Assembly (NCBI RefSeq): GCF_003441615.1 | Contig: NZ_CP031842.1 | Span: 2,612,001 to 2,676,000, forward strand | DNA length: 64,000 nucleotides | Reading direction: 5' to 3' | Source: Dechloromonas sp. HYN0024 | GTDB lineage: Bacteria > Pseudomonadota > Gammaproteobacteria > Burkholderiales > Rhodocyclaceae | Shown here: one piece after another, positions 37,173-46,011 of the stretch | How positions within the stretch are numbered: position 1 is the first letter of the stretch | How the letters are laid out: every line of letters begins with the position of its first letter | Position numbers and translations under genes: made by a program | The notes under the pieces: generated by a model | Databases searched by the model: none | What the model was told of the DNA's origin: nothing | What the model saw: the letters and a program-made list of their open reading frames with translations, nothing else

Positions 37173-38201
37173 TCAGGCATTCGCCAATTTTTGTGTGCAT
37201 TCGACAAACTGAGCCAGCTTGGCACGGGCCGCACCGGAGGCAATGGCCTCCCGCGCCTTGGCGATGCCGGCGCCAATGCTGTCGGCGACATTGGCGACAT
37301 AAAGGGCTGCACCAGCGTTCAGACAGACAATTTCACGCGCCGCCCCCGGCTTGTTGTCGAGCGCACCGAGCATCATCGCCTTCGACTCCTCGGCACTGGC
37401 AACGCTCAGGTTGCGCAGGGACATCATCTGCAGACCGAAATCTTCGGGGTGTACTTCATATTCGGAGACTTCGCCATTTTTCAACTCACCGACCAGAGTG
37501 GCGGCACCGAGAGAAATTTCGTCGAGATTGTCGCGACCATGCACAACCAGGACACGCTCGGCCCCCAGACGCTGCATGACGCGCACCTGAATACCGACCA
37601 GATCGGGGTGAAAGACGCCCATCAGGGTATTAGGTGCCGCCGCCGGGTTGGTCAGCGGGCCGAGGATGTTGAACAGGGTGCGGATACCCATTTCACGGCG
37701 CACCGGAGCAACGTGCTTCATCGCGCTATGGTGGTTCGGCGCAAACATGAAACCGATGCCGCAGGCCTCGATACAGGTGGCAACCCGCTCGGGCGACAGC
37801 ATGATATTGGCGCCCAGCGCCTCCAGCACGTCGGCACTGCCCGAACTGGACGACACGCTGCGCCCGCCGTGCTTGGCCACCTTGGCCCCTGCCGCCGCAG
37901 CGGCAAAGATCGAGGTGGTCGAAATATTGAAGCTATGGGCCGAGTCGCCACCAGTGCCGACGATGTCGACAAAGCGGTTGTCGTAGGGGACCTTGACTGG
38001 CGTCGCCAGCTCGCGCATGACGCTGGCGGCGGCCGCTATTTCGCCCACAGTTTCCTTCTTGACGCGCAGCCCGGCGATGATAGCGGCGATCATGACCGGC
38101 GAGACTTCGCCGCCCATGATCTGGCGCATCAGGGAGACCATTTCGTCATGAAAAATTTCGCGGTGTTCGATGACACGCTGGAGAGCAGCTTGCGGGGTCA
38201 T
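37173..38201 (-). CDS. trpD: Anthranilate phosphoribosyltransferase
   Basis: 342 residues. GTGGD (82-86) binds [22 protein letters not shown] and the [25 protein letters not shown] segment are typical. It transfers phosphoribose to anthranilate. Its ATG overlaps the trpG stop (38198-38201). It ends 49 bases before the yefM start, where trpC would normally follow. Confidence 0.97.
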   Translation of the reverse strand: MTPQAALQRVIEHREIFHDEMVSLMRQIMGGEVSPVMIAAIIAGLRVKKETVGEIAAAASVMRELATPVKVPYDNRFVDIVGTGGDSAHSFNISTTSIFAAAAAGAKVAKHGGRSVSSSSGSADVLEALGANIMLSPERVATCIEACGIGFMFAPNHHSAMKHVAPVRREMGIRTLFNILGPLTNPAAAPNTLMGVFHPDLVGIQVRVMQRLGAERVLVVHGRDNLDEISLGAATLVGELKNGEVSEYEVHPEDFGLQMMSLRNLSVASAEESKAMMLGALDNKPGAAREIVCLNAGAALYVANVADSIGAGIAKAREAIASGAARAKLAQFVECTQKLANA

Positions 38202-38770
38202 TGCTTGAATTCGTCCAGGAAGTTCTTGAGAAGATCGTGACCGCGTTCGGTCAGGATGGATTCGGGATGGAACTGCACGCCTTCGACGGCCAGCGTCTTG
38301 TGGCGCACACCCATGATTTCGCCATCGTCAGTCCAGGCGGTGACATCAAGGCAATCGGGCAGCGAGGCACGCTCGATGGCCAGCGAGTGATAGCGGGTGC
38401 AGGTCAGCGGATTGGGCAGCCCCTTGAAGACGCCAACATCCTTGTGGTGCACTGGCGAAACCTTGCCGTGCATGAGCTGCTTGGCGTGGACAATCTTGCC
38501 GCCGAATGCTTCGCCGATGGCCTGATGGCCGAGACAGACGCCGAGCAGGGGTATCTTGCCGGCAAACTCACGGATCGCCGCCAGCGAAATACCAGCCTGA
38601 GCCGGCGCGCAGGGGCCGGGCGAGATGACCAGATACTCGGGCTTAAGGCGGGCTATTTCATCAAGCGTGATGGCGTCATTGCGAAAAACCTGTACGTCCT
38701 GCCCCAACTCGCCGAAGTACTGGACGATGTTGTAGGTAAAGCTATCGTAATTGTCGATCATTAGCAGCAT
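38198..38770 (-). CDS. trpG: Anthranilate synthase component II (glutamine amidotransferase)
   Basis: 190 residues from ATG 38770 ([14 protein letters not shown]). Class I amidotransferase: nucleophile Cys79 in [15 protein letters not shown] and the His-x-Glu pair in FHPESILTE. It feeds ammonia to TrpE. The frame is open well upstream, but that extension is not protein-like and the conserved family N-terminus begins here. Unlike the usual arrangement it is not next to trpE, which lies 4.2 kb away beyond an opposite-strand block. Confidence 0.96.
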   Translation of the reverse strand: MLLMIDNYDSFTYNIVQYFGELGQDVQVFRNDAITLDEIARLKPEYLVISPGPCAPAQAGISLAAIREFAGKIPLLGVCLGHQAIGEAFGGKIVHAKQLMHGKVSPVHHKDVGVFKGLPNPLTCTRYHSLAIERASLPDCLDVTAWTDDGEIMGVRHKTLAVEGVQFHPESILTERGHDLLKNFLDEFKQ

Positions 38771-38978
38771 AAATTCTTCTTCCCCACCGCGGTCAAGCCA
38801 CGGTTCGCTCGGTTCGTGCACGAAACGGCCATTGTCTCGCAGATTCTTCGCTCGATAAACCCTTAGCTCATTGAGAAGGCAGAAAAGCTTTGTCGCGAAA
38901 AGCGCTTCGGCCCATAATATTCCAATGGTATATTTTGTAGTAGCGCATTCGGCCAGAGGGACCAAGGCGCCAAAACGA

Positions 38979-39007
38979 TTTGCGCAAAACAGGGTTTGTA
39001 TATACAA
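38979..39007. promoter_or_regulatory. Two palindromes before the BrnT-like gene
   Basis: TTTGCGCAAA (38979-38988) and TTGTATATACAA (38996-39007) are perfect palindromes 18 bases apart centre to centre; the second ends on the first base of the toxin ATG. Position suggests autoregulation by the toxin-antitoxin complex. They lie in the 236-base gap divergent from trpG. Confidence 0.5.
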
Positions 39008-39300
39008 TGAAAATCGATATTTCTGATCGTGTTCTGGAAAAACTGAACACCAAACACGGCGGCGTAACCCTTGACGAGTTACGCCAATGTTTTGCCAACC
39101 GAAACGGTGAGTATGCAATCGATGACCGGGAAGATCATTTGACCAACCCGCTGACGCGCTGGTTTATTGCCGAAACGAATTTCGGTCGAAAACTAAAGAT
39201 ATGTTTCATCCCCTTCCCTGATCGGGTTGAACTGAAAACTGCGTACGAACCCAGCGCTGGAGAAATCGCACTTTATGGAAAATACGACAATGACCAATAA
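39007..39300 (+). CDS. BrnT-like (RelE superfamily) toxin
   Basis: 97 residues from ATG 39007. [42 protein letters not shown] and [13 protein letters not shown] follow the BrnT layout. Close relatives are often labelled ADP-ribosyl-(dinitrogen reductase) hydrolase, a name not supported by any catalytic motif here. A small basic protein followed by an overlapping CopG/BrnA-like gene is the BrnT-BrnA order (toxin first). RNase activity is inferred from the family. Confidence 0.75.
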   Translation: MKIDISDRVLEKLNTKHGGVTLDELRQCFANRNGEYAIDDREDHLTNPLTRWFIAETNFGRKLKICFIPFPDRVELKTAYEPSAGEIALYGKYDNDQ

Positions 39301-39625
39301 AATTCCCGGCACGCCCGAAGCTTGGGAAAATGGCCCGCTGGGGAAAGATGCGGCCTACGCCGAAAAACACCTGGAGACCGAGGCTGAACAAAGCGTGATC
39401 GATGAAGCCTTTGGTTTGAAGGCGATTTCCATCCGTCTGGAAACCGAATTGATCGCCTCGTACAAGGCAGTGGCCAAGCATTACGGCATGGGATACCAAC
39501 CGCTCATGCGACAGGCCCTACACCGCTTTATCGACAGCGAACTGAAAAAAATCGCTCTCGATGCCATGCAAAAGGATGCGCCATCCCGGGAAATCGAGTT
39601 CCCGAGCCTATCCAAGGCTGCTTGA
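39290..39625 (+). CDS. BrnA/CopG-like antitoxin
   Basis: 111 residues from ATG 39290, which overlaps the toxin by 11 bases (ATG 39275 is an alternative). The C-terminal part AISIRLETELIASYKAVAKHYGMGYQPLMRQAL is a ribbon-helix-helix-like DNA-binding segment (locator only), as in BrnA. The N-terminal half is acidic and probably wraps the toxin. A UUCG-looped terminator follows. Confidence 0.75.
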   Translation: MTNKIPGTPEAWENGPLGKDAAYAEKHLETEAEQSVIDEAFGLKAISIRLETELIASYKAVAKHYGMGYQPLMRQALHRFIDSELKKIALDAMQKDAPSREIEFPSLSKAA

Positions 39626-39628
39626 GAC

Positions 39629-39651
39629 AAGCCACCTTCGGGTGGCTTTTT
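39629..39651 (+). terminator. Terminator after the BrnA-like gene
   Basis: AAGCCACC and GGTGGCTTT form a stem closed by a TTCG tetraloop, followed by T residues. Confidence 0.92.
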
Positions 39652-39770
39652 GTTGCAGGCTGTTGATTCATTGCTTATTTCACCAGCACTGACGTCTATA
39701 TTAAAGACCCGCCACGCCGCCCTCGGGGTGCTTTTGGATTAAAATGCGCGCTTTCCCGCCGGATTCACCC

Positions 39771-40781
39771 ATGAGCGCCGAACTTACGATTGCCCCGCAC
39801 AGCCTGTCCATCGTCGTCCCGTTTTATAACGAGGAAGACAACATCGCCCCCCTGGTCAAGCGCGTGCATGAGGCGCTGGTTGGTTACGACCATCCATGGG
39901 AACTGGTACTGGTTGATGACGGCAGTAGCGACGCCACCGTTGATCGCGCCGTCCAGTGTTCGCGTGAATATGGGCCGCACGTCCGCGTCGTCGAATTGAC
40001 CCGCAACTTCAAGCAGACGGCAGCCATGCAGGCCGGCATCGACGCCGCGCGCGGCGACGTGATCGTCACCATGGACGGCGACTTGCAGAACGACCCGGTG
40101 GACATTCCGCGCATGGTGGCCCGCCTGATCAACGAAGATCTTGATCTGGTTGCCGGCTGGCGGCAGAACCGCCAGGATGGGCTGATCCTGCGCAAGATTC
40201 CATCGAAAATCGCCAACAAGCTGATTGCCCGGATGACCGGCGTTCACCTGCGCGACTACGGCTGCAGCCTCAAGGCTTTCCGCGGCAGCGTCATCAAGAG
40301 TGTGCGCCTGTACGGCGAAATGCACCGCTTTATCCCCGCCTGGCTTGCCACGGTAACGACGCCGCGCCGCATCGCCCAGGAGCCGACGACGCACCATGCA
40401 CGCACGGCCGGGGTGTCGAAATACGGCATTTCGCGTACTTTCCGGGTCATTCTCGATTTGATCGCCGTCTATTTCTTCATGCGCTTCCGCGCCCGCCCCG
40501 GCCATTTCTTCGGCGGCATCGGCCTTGGCCTGACAGCACTTTCCGGCCTGATCATGACCTGGCTGGCCTGGGTCAAATTCGGCCTCGGCGAGAACATCGG
40601 CGGTCGCCCGCTGCTCATCGTCGGTATCGGTACCCTGATTGCCGGCATTCACTTCATCACGACCGGCGTACTGTCCGAACTGCTAGCCCGCATCTACTTC
40701 GAGTCGGGCACCATCCGCTCCTACTCGGCCCGCCCCGAGCGCGCACTGGCGGCTGATGAAGGCTGGCATAAATCGGCGTGA
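39771..40781 (+). CDS. Glycosyltransferase family 2 (polyprenyl-phosphate sugar type)
   Basis: 336 residues from ATG 39771. Cytoplasmic GT-A domain with SIVVPFYNEEDN, LVDDGSSD and the DGDLQNDP motif, then two C-terminal membrane helices (about 230-290). This is the layout of ArnC/GtrB/DPM1 enzymes that load a sugar onto undecaprenyl phosphate. The next gene, a GT39 enzyme that uses such donors, overlaps it (GTGA at 40778-40781). Confidence 0.9.
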   Translation: MSAELTIAPHSLSIVVPFYNEEDNIAPLVKRVHEALVGYDHPWELVLVDDGSSDATVDRAVQCSREYGPHVRVVELTRNFKQTAAMQAGIDAARGDVIVTMDGDLQNDPVDIPRMVARLINEDLDLVAGWRQNRQDGLILRKIPSKIANKLIARMTGVHLRDYGCSLKAFRGSVIKSVRLYGEMHRFIPAWLATVTTPRRIAQEPTTHHARTAGVSKYGISRTFRVILDLIAVYFFMRFRARPGHFFGGIGLGLTALSGLIMTWLAWVKFGLGENIGGRPLLIVGIGTLIAGIHFITTGVLSELLARIYFESGTIRSYSARPERALAADEGWHKSA

Positions 40782-42241
40782 ACCTCGCGGAGGCTAACCG
40801 CAACAGCCATGTCAAATGGCTGTTTGCCCTGACCGCCGCGCTGCTGGCCTGGCGCTTCTGGCTTCTGCCCAATCTGGGCATCACGCTCTACGTCGATGAA
40901 GCGCAATACTGGACCTGGGCGCAGCATCTCGACTGGGGCTATTTCTCCAAACCGCCCGGCGTTGCGGCGCTGATCTGGCTGTCCACGGCGCTGTTTGGCG
41001 ACGGCATGATCGGCGTCAAGGCGCTGTCCATGCTCTGCTACCCGCTGGCGGCTGCCGCTTGCTGGGCTATCGCCTGCCGCCTCTACGACAAACGCGTGGC
41101 CTTCTGGTCGGCCGTGGCCGTTCTCACCCTGCCGATTTTTTCCTGGCTCGGCCTGTTCGTCTCCACCGATGCGCTGCTCACGCTGCTCTGGGCGCTCGCC
41201 CTATGGGCTTTCCTGCGTGCGCTGGATTCCGACAAGTGGGCCGACTGGCTGCTGCTCGGGCTGATCTGCGGCCTGGGCCTGCTCTCCAAATACACCATGG
41301 CGGCCTGCCTCGGCGCCGCTTTCCTTTATTTGCTGGCCTTCCACCGGCCGCGCCTGGCCTCGGCCAAGCCCTGGCTGACAGCGGCTCTGGCCCTGCTCAT
41401 GCTGTCGCCCAATATCGTCTGGAACATCAATCACGATTTCCCGACCCTAAAACACACTGCCGACATCACGCTGAACCGGCAATCCGGCGGTGGCCTGGCC
41501 TCTCTGGGCGAATTCTGGGCAGCACAGTGGATCGCCTTCGGCCCTGTCCTCGGCAGCATTTTCCTGCTCCTCTTGCTGCGCGTCCGCGAAAGCTGGAACG
41601 ACGAACGGACACGCCTCCTGCTCTGGTTCGCCCTGCCGCTGTGGGCCGTCGTCTCAATGCAGGCCCTGAAGAGCAGCGCCAATGCCAACTGGGCGGCCCC
41701 CGCCTTTGCCCCGGCCGTGATTGCAGCCGTCGCCTGGCTGCTCCAGCGCGAAAAGAAAAAGCTCCTGATCGCCGGCCTCGCCCTCAACCTGCTGCTCGTC
41801 GGCCTGCTCTATCACTGGCCGCAAATACTCGCTGCCAGCAGCCCCGACAACCAGGCCAAACTCAGCCCCTACAAGCGCGCCATGGGCTGGGATGAACTTG
41901 GCCGCCAGCTTAAGCCCATTGTGCAGGCCCACCCCGACGCCATCCTCATCGCCGACAACCGTACCTTGCTCGCCCACATGCTCTACGAGCTGCGCGATGT
42001 GCGACCGCTGGCCGCCAGTTGGAACCCATCCGGCGTCGTCAGCGACCATTACAAGCTGACCACCGACCTCCGCCCCCATGTCGGCAAGGATGTGATCCTG
42101 ATCACCGACACCACACCGGGCACCGATTTCGCCCCGCGCTTCGCCGGCATGGAGCAACTGGCCAGACTCAAGGTGCCACTCGACGCGCAAACCAGCCGAA
42201 ACATGGATGTTTACCTGCTGCATGCCTTCAAGGGTTATTGA
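40778..42241 (+). CDS. Glycosyltransferase family 39 (ArnT/PMT-like)
   Basis: 487 residues from GTG 40778. Multi-spanning protein with the acidic GT39 motif in the first periplasmic loop (LYVDEAQYWTWAQHLDWGYFSKPP, locator only) and about eleven to thirteen helices. ArnT-type enzymes transfer a sugar from undecaprenyl phosphate to lipid A; protein O-mannosyl transferases share the fold. With the upstream GT2 and downstream PAP2 phosphatase, envelope glycan or lipid A modification is likely; the acceptor is unknown. Confidence 0.88.
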   Translation: MNLAEANRNSHVKWLFALTAALLAWRFWLLPNLGITLYVDEAQYWTWAQHLDWGYFSKPPGVAALIWLSTALFGDGMIGVKALSMLCYPLAAAACWAIACRLYDKRVAFWSAVAVLTLPIFSWLGLFVSTDALLTLLWALALWAFLRALDSDKWADWLLLGLICGLGLLSKYTMAACLGAAFLYLLAFHRPRLASAKPWLTAALALLMLSPNIVWNINHDFPTLKHTADITLNRQSGGGLASLGEFWAAQWIAFGPVLGSIFLLLLLRVRESWNDERTRLLLWFALPLWAVVSMQALKSSANANWAAPAFAPAVIAAVAWLLQREKKKLLIAGLALNLLLVGLLYHWPQILAASSPDNQAKLSPYKRAMGWDELGRQLKPIVQAHPDAILIADNRTLLAHMLYELRDVRPLAASWNPSGVVSDHYKLTTDLRPHVGKDVILITDTTPGTDFAPRFAGMEQLARLKVPLDAQTSRNMDVYLLHAFKGY

Positions 42242-42911
42242 GCTCCGCATTGCCGGCGTCGTGTTTGCGCTGCTCGCGGTGCTCTTTGTTGCATTCCCGG
42301 AGATCGACCTGGCGACCAGCGGCCATTTTTATAAAGACGGCCGCTGGGCCTTTTCCGATGGCAACTGGCCCCTGTTCGAACTTCTCTACCGTGGCACACC
42401 GCGCGCCGGACAGGTCTTGCTGATCATTCTCACGGGCGGACTGCTGCTCGGCACATTCAAACGTCTGCCCTGGCTGCAGGCGCGGCGGACGACCTTGGGC
42501 TTCCTGCTGGCCGCAGCGCTGCTCGGGCCAGTACTGCTCGTCGATGCCACGCTCAAGGATGGCTGGCACCGCGCCCGCCCGACGACCGTGACGGAATTCG
42601 GTGGGCCGCTCAAATTCACCCCGGCTTTCATGCTGAGCGACCAGTGCGTCAAGAATTGTTCCTTCGTCAGTGGCCACGTCGCCACCGCCGCCTTCGTCAT
42701 GGCCTTCGGCTGGCTGGCCACCCCGGCTGTGCGCCGACGCTGGCTGTTGACCAGCCTGGCCACTGCCAGCCTGCTCGCCTTGGTACGCCTGACGGCTGGA
42801 GGACATTTCCTGTCCGACACCCTCTTTGCGTGGTTCGCGACCTATTTCAGCCTGTGGCTGACGGAGTGGATTTTCCGGCGCCTGAAATGGCTGCCGCCCG
42901 TTACTGACTAA
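42222..42911 (+). CDS. PAP2-family membrane phosphatase
   Basis: 229 residues from ATG 42222, overlapping the GT39 3' end (an ATG at 42207 is possible). The three phosphatase motifs are present: KDGWHRARP, SGH in FVSGHVATAA and RLTAGGHFLSD. About six helices. PAP2 enzymes remove phosphate from lipid A or recycle undecaprenyl pyrophosphate, which fits the two preceding glycosyltransferases. A bidirectional terminator separates it from trpE. Confidence 0.9.
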   Translation: MPSRVIELRIAGVVFALLAVLFVAFPEIDLATSGHFYKDGRWAFSDGNWPLFELLYRGTPRAGQVLLIILTGGLLLGTFKRLPWLQARRTTLGFLLAAALLGPVLLVDATLKDGWHRARPTTVTEFGGPLKFTPAFMLSDQCVKNCSFVSGHVATAAFVMAFGWLATPAVRRRWLLTSLATASLLALVRLTAGGHFLSDTLFAWFATYFSLWLTEWIFRRLKWLPPVTD

Positions 42912-42928
42912 GTATCGTCATTGCTGAC

Positions 42929-42961
42929 ACAAAAAACCGCCGAAATTGGCGGTTTTTTGTG
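42929..42961. terminator. Bidirectional terminator, PAP2 gene / trpE
   Basis: AAAAAACCGCC pairs with GGCGGTTTTTT, loop GAAATT; it serves both converging genes. Confidence 0.93.
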
Positions 42962-42979
42962 TCCAGGCAGGCAAGGATA

Positions 42980-44455
42980 TCAATCGACTCGCGTATCCAG
43001 CCCCTGCTCGGCCAGTTCGGCGGCGCGCAGCACGGCGCGGGCCTTGTTGCGGGTTTCTTCCCATTCCGAGTGCGGATCGGAGTCGGCGACGATGCCGGCA
43101 CCGGCCTGGACGTACAGCTGCTTGTTTTTGACGACGGCCGTGCGGATGGCGATGGCGATATCCATGTCGCCATGGAAACCGAGGTAGCCGACGGCGCCGG
43201 CGTAGATGCCACGCTTGACCGGCTCCAGTTCATCGATGATTTCCATGGCCCGAACCTTGGGGGCACCGGAAACAGTACCGGCGGGAAAAGTTGCTTTCAG
43301 CACGTCGAGCGCATCGAGCCCCGGTTGCAGGCGGCCTTCAACATTGGAGACGATGTGCATGACGTGCGAGTAACGCTCGACGATCATGTTTTCGGTGAGT
43401 TTGACACTGCCGACCTTGGCGACGCGGCCACAGTCGTTGCGGCCGAGGTCGAGCAACTGGGTGTGCTCGGCGCGCTCCTTTTCATCGGCAAGCAGTTCGC
43501 TGGCCAGGGCGGCATCCTCTTCCGGAGAAGCACCGCGTTTGCGGGTGCCGGCGATTGGGCGGACGGTGACGCGGTCGCCTTCGAGACGGACGAGAATTTC
43601 CGGCGAGGCGCCGACGACATGAAAATCCTCGAAATCGAAGTAGAACATGTAGGGCGACGGATTGAGGCTCCGCAGGGTGCGATAGAGCGCCAGCGGGGTG
43701 GCCCCAAAGGGCTTGGTCATGCGCTGCGAGAGGACGACCTGCATGACGTCGCCTTCGGTGATGTAGTCCTTGGCCTTGAGTACAGCCTTCTTGAAAGCAG
43801 CCTCACCAAACACCGAAACGGCCGGCTCGGAGTGGACCGGCTTTTCGCTCGGGATGACCACCGGCGTGCGTAGTTTGGCGAGAAGCTCCATGAGCCGCGC
43901 CCGCGCTTTCTGATATGCGCCGGGGAAGCTCGGCTCGGCGAAGACGACCAGGGTGAGCTTGCCGGAGAGGTTGTCGACGACGGCGATTTCTTCGGAGAGG
44001 AGCAGGCCGATATCCGGCGTACCGATGTCGTCCGGCTTGTGGGTGCGCGTCAGCTTGGTTTCGACGTAACGGATGGTGTCGTAGCCGAAGCAGCCGACCA
44101 GTCCACCGCAGAAGCGCGGCAGGCCAGCCTGGGGTGCGGCACGGAAACGCTGCATGAACTTGCCGATGAAATCGAGCGGATTGGTATCGTCCTCGCGCTC
44201 GGCGACACGGTTGCCGGTGAGAACCAGAACCTGATGGCCATTGACGACAATACGCGTCTGGGCGGCGAGGCCGATAATCGAGTAGCGGCCGAAACGCTCA
44301 CCGCCCTGCACGGATTCAAGCAGGTAGGTGTAGGGCGCGTTGGCCAGCTTGAGGTAGATCGACAGCGGCGTGTCGAGATCGGCAAACGTTTCCAGCGTAA
44401 CAGGAATACGGTTGTAGCCTTGCGCGGCAAGGGCGTTGAATTCGGTTTCAGTCAT
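42980..44455 (-). CDS. trpE: Anthranilate synthase component I
   Basis: 491 residues. The N-terminal [16 protein letters not shown] contains the LLES tryptophan-feedback site; catalytic chorismate-binding motifs include [20 protein letters not shown] and [19 protein letters not shown] (in parts). It makes anthranilate from chorismate with ammonia from TrpG. GAGG at 44463-44466 (complement) precedes the ATG by 7 bases. A Trp-rich leader peptide lies upstream. A terminator follows instead of trpG, so trpE and trpGDC are separate transcripts here. Confidence 0.97.
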   Translation of the reverse strand: MTETEFNALAAQGYNRIPVTLETFADLDTPLSIYLKLANAPYTYLLESVQGGERFGRYSIIGLAAQTRIVVNGHQVLVLTGNRVAEREDDTNPLDFIGKFMQRFRAAPQAGLPRFCGGLVGCFGYDTIRYVETKLTRTHKPDDIGTPDIGLLLSEEIAVVDNLSGKLTLVVFAEPSFPGAYQKARARLMELLAKLRTPVVIPSEKPVHSEPAVSVFGEAAFKKAVLKAKDYITEGDVMQVVLSQRMTKPFGATPLALYRTLRSLNPSPYMFYFDFEDFHVVGASPEILVRLEGDRVTVRPIAGTRKRGASPEEDAALASELLADEKERAEHTQLLDLGRNDCGRVAKVGSVKLTENMIVERYSHVMHIVSNVEGRLQPGLDALDVLKATFPAGTVSGAPKVRAMEIIDELEPVKRGIYAGAVGYLGFHGDMDIAIAIRTAVVKNKQLYVQAGAGIVADSDPHSEWEETRNKARAVLRAAELAEQGLDTRVD

Positions 44456-44498
44456 GGGGAAGCCTCGAAAATGACAGGGTGTTGCGGTCTGGAGCGGA

Positions 44499-44534
44499 GC
44501 GCCGCATAGGCGCGCGAAAGGAGATCAGGGGCGC
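44499..44534 (-). promoter_or_regulatory. Candidate attenuator stems before trpE
   Basis: On the minus strand GGCGC (44499-44503) can pair with GCGCC at 44509-44513 or with a second GCGCC inside the leader's last codons (44530-44534). The pairings are mutually exclusive, as in attenuators. No T-tract follows, so it is not a classical intrinsic terminator. Confidence 0.45.
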
Positions 44535-44581
44535 CAGCGACGCCAACCTTGCCATTCGTTCCAGATGCGCAGAGTCGTCAT
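44525..44581 (-). CDS. trpL: trp leader peptide with four Trp codons
   Basis: An 18-codon frame, MTTLRIWNEWQGWRRWRP, with Trp at 7, 10, 13 and 16, starting at 44581 and ending 69 bases before trpE. Its ATG overlaps the gph stop (ATGA, 44578-44581), so translation is probably coupled. Leader peptides with clustered Trp codons sense charged tRNA-Trp by ribosome stalling. Four evenly spaced Trp in 18 codons is far above chance. It is too short for routine gene calling. Confidence 0.82.
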   Translation of the reverse strand: MTTLRIWNEWQGWRRWRP

Positions 44582-45258
44582 TTTTGTGGGAGGTCTTTAA
44601 AAGTAAGTGCTTGCCGGTAAGCGGCGAGCAGATCGGATACTAGCGCATCGCAATCGGCGCTGTCCACCGGCTCACCTTCGTTGTAACCGTAGGGTACGGC
44701 ATAGGCCAGACAACCGGCAGCATGGGCGGCATGAATGTCGTGTCGGGAATCACCGATATGCAGATTGCGATCCGGTCGGACACCAAACAGCCGACAGGCA
44801 TGGAGAACCGGCTCGGGATGCGGCTTCTTGTGGGCCGTGGTGTCGCCGGACACCACCACATCGAAATAATCAGCCAGCCCCATGCGTTCGAGCAGCACTC
44901 CCGTGAACATGCCCGGCTTGTTGGTGACCACGCCCATCTTGAGGCCGCTGGCTTGCCAGGCTTGCAAGCCGTCGATCACGCCCGGATAAATCCGGGTGAA
45001 TTTCCCGTTAACCGCCGCATAGTGACGCTTGAAGGATTCGATCGCCGCGTGCCGTTGGTCATCGCTCGGCGGCTGCTCATGGGTCAGGCAGCGCTCAACC
45101 AGCACGGCCATGCCCTTGCCGACAAAACTGTGCACCTCGGCGAGCGACCGTGGCCGGGCGCCGACTTCGTCGAGCATCAGGCGGCAGGCCTCGGCCAGAT
45201 CGGCAATGGTGTCGAGGAGGGTGCCATCGAGGTCGAAGGTGACGGACTGAAACTGCAC
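44578..45258 (-). CDS. gph: Phosphoglycolate phosphatase
   Basis: 226 residues, HAD superfamily. DLDGTLLDT (9-17) holds the nucleophile Asp, VTNKP the second motif, and GDSRHD the Mg2+ site. It dephosphorylates 2-phosphoglycolate from DNA-repair ends or RuBP oxygenation. It lies 11 bases after rpe and its stop overlaps the trp leader start. The order rpe-gph-trpE is common in betaproteobacteria. Confidence 0.93.
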   Translation of the reverse strand: MQFQSVTFDLDGTLLDTIADLAEACRLMLDEVGARPRSLAEVHSFVGKGMAVLVERCLTHEQPPSDDQRHAAIESFKRHYAAVNGKFTRIYPGVIDGLQAWQASGLKMGVVTNKPGMFTGVLLERMGLADYFDVVVSGDTTAHKKPHPEPVLHACRLFGVRPDRNLHIGDSRHDIHAAHAAGCLAYAVPYGYNEGEPVDSADCDALVSDLLAAYRQALTFKDLPQK

Positions 45259-45269
45259 TGGGTTTGCCC

Positions 45270-45971
45270 TCAGACCTTCGCCAATTCAGTGCGCAGTGCG
45301 CCAATGATAGTGTCGTAGCGATGCGGGTCGCTGTCCTTGCCGGCACCATAGACGGCCGAACCGGCGACGAAGGCGTCGACGCCGGCACGGGCGATGTCGG
45401 CGATATTGCCAACATTGACCCCGCCATCGATTTCAAGACGGATGCGCCGGCCGCTTTCCTTTTCGTAGGCATCGAGTTTGGCGCGTGCCTGGCGGGCCTT
45501 GGCCAGCGTGCCGGGGATGAACTTCTGACCGCCGAAGCCGGGATTGACGCTCATCAGCAAGATGACGTCGATCTTGTCGAGGACGTAGTCCATGTAATCG
45601 AGAGGTGTTGCCGGGTTGAAAACCAGGCCACCCAGACAACCGGCATCGCGGATCAGAGACAGGCTGCGGTCAACGTGGTCGGAGGCTTCCGGGTGGAAGG
45701 TGATGATATTGGCCCCGGCTTTGGCAAAATCGGGGATGATGCGATCTACCGGCTTGACCATCAGATGGACATCGATCGGCGCCGTGGTACACGGACGAAT
45801 GGCCTCGCAGACGAGCGGACCGATGGTCAGGTTGGGAACGTAATGGTTGTCCATCACGTCAAAGTGAATCCAGTCGGCGCCGGAAGCGATGACGTTGGCC
45901 ACCTCTTCGCCCAGCTTGGCGAAATTGGCGGACAGAATGCTCGGCGCGATGACGTAATCTTTGGCTGACAT
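45270..45971 (-). CDS. rpe: Ribulose-phosphate 3-epimerase
   Basis: 233 residues beginning [39 protein letters not shown] and VHLMVKPVD carry metal ligands, [10 protein letters not shown] and DGGVN the phosphate site. It interconverts ribulose-5-P and xylulose-5-P in the pentose phosphate pathway. It is first of the rpe-gph-trpL-trpE unit, divergent from apaG with 40 bases between them. Confidence 0.97.
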   Translation of the reverse strand: MSAKDYVIAPSILSANFAKLGEEVANVIASGADWIHFDVMDNHYVPNLTIGPLVCEAIRPCTTAPIDVHLMVKPVDRIIPDFAKAGANIITFHPEASDHVDRSLSLIRDAGCLGGLVFNPATPLDYMDYVLDKIDVILLMSVNPGFGGQKFIPGTLAKARQARAKLDAYEKESGRRIRLEIDGGVNVGNIADIARAGVDAFVAGSAVYGAGKDSDPHRYDTIIGALRTELAKV

Positions 45972-46011
45972 GATGTTTCCCTGAACAAGAACAGATAGAC
46001 GAAATTATCCC

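Noticed and set aside
38771..39006. A second Trp leader peptide upstream of trpG
   Set aside because: Both strands were read for short frames with clustered Trp codons; none was found.
38771..39118. N-terminal extension of TrpG by 116 residues
   Set aside because: The conserved family start [14 protein letters not shown] is present with a usable ribosome-binding site; the extension overlaps the divergent control region and is not protein-like.
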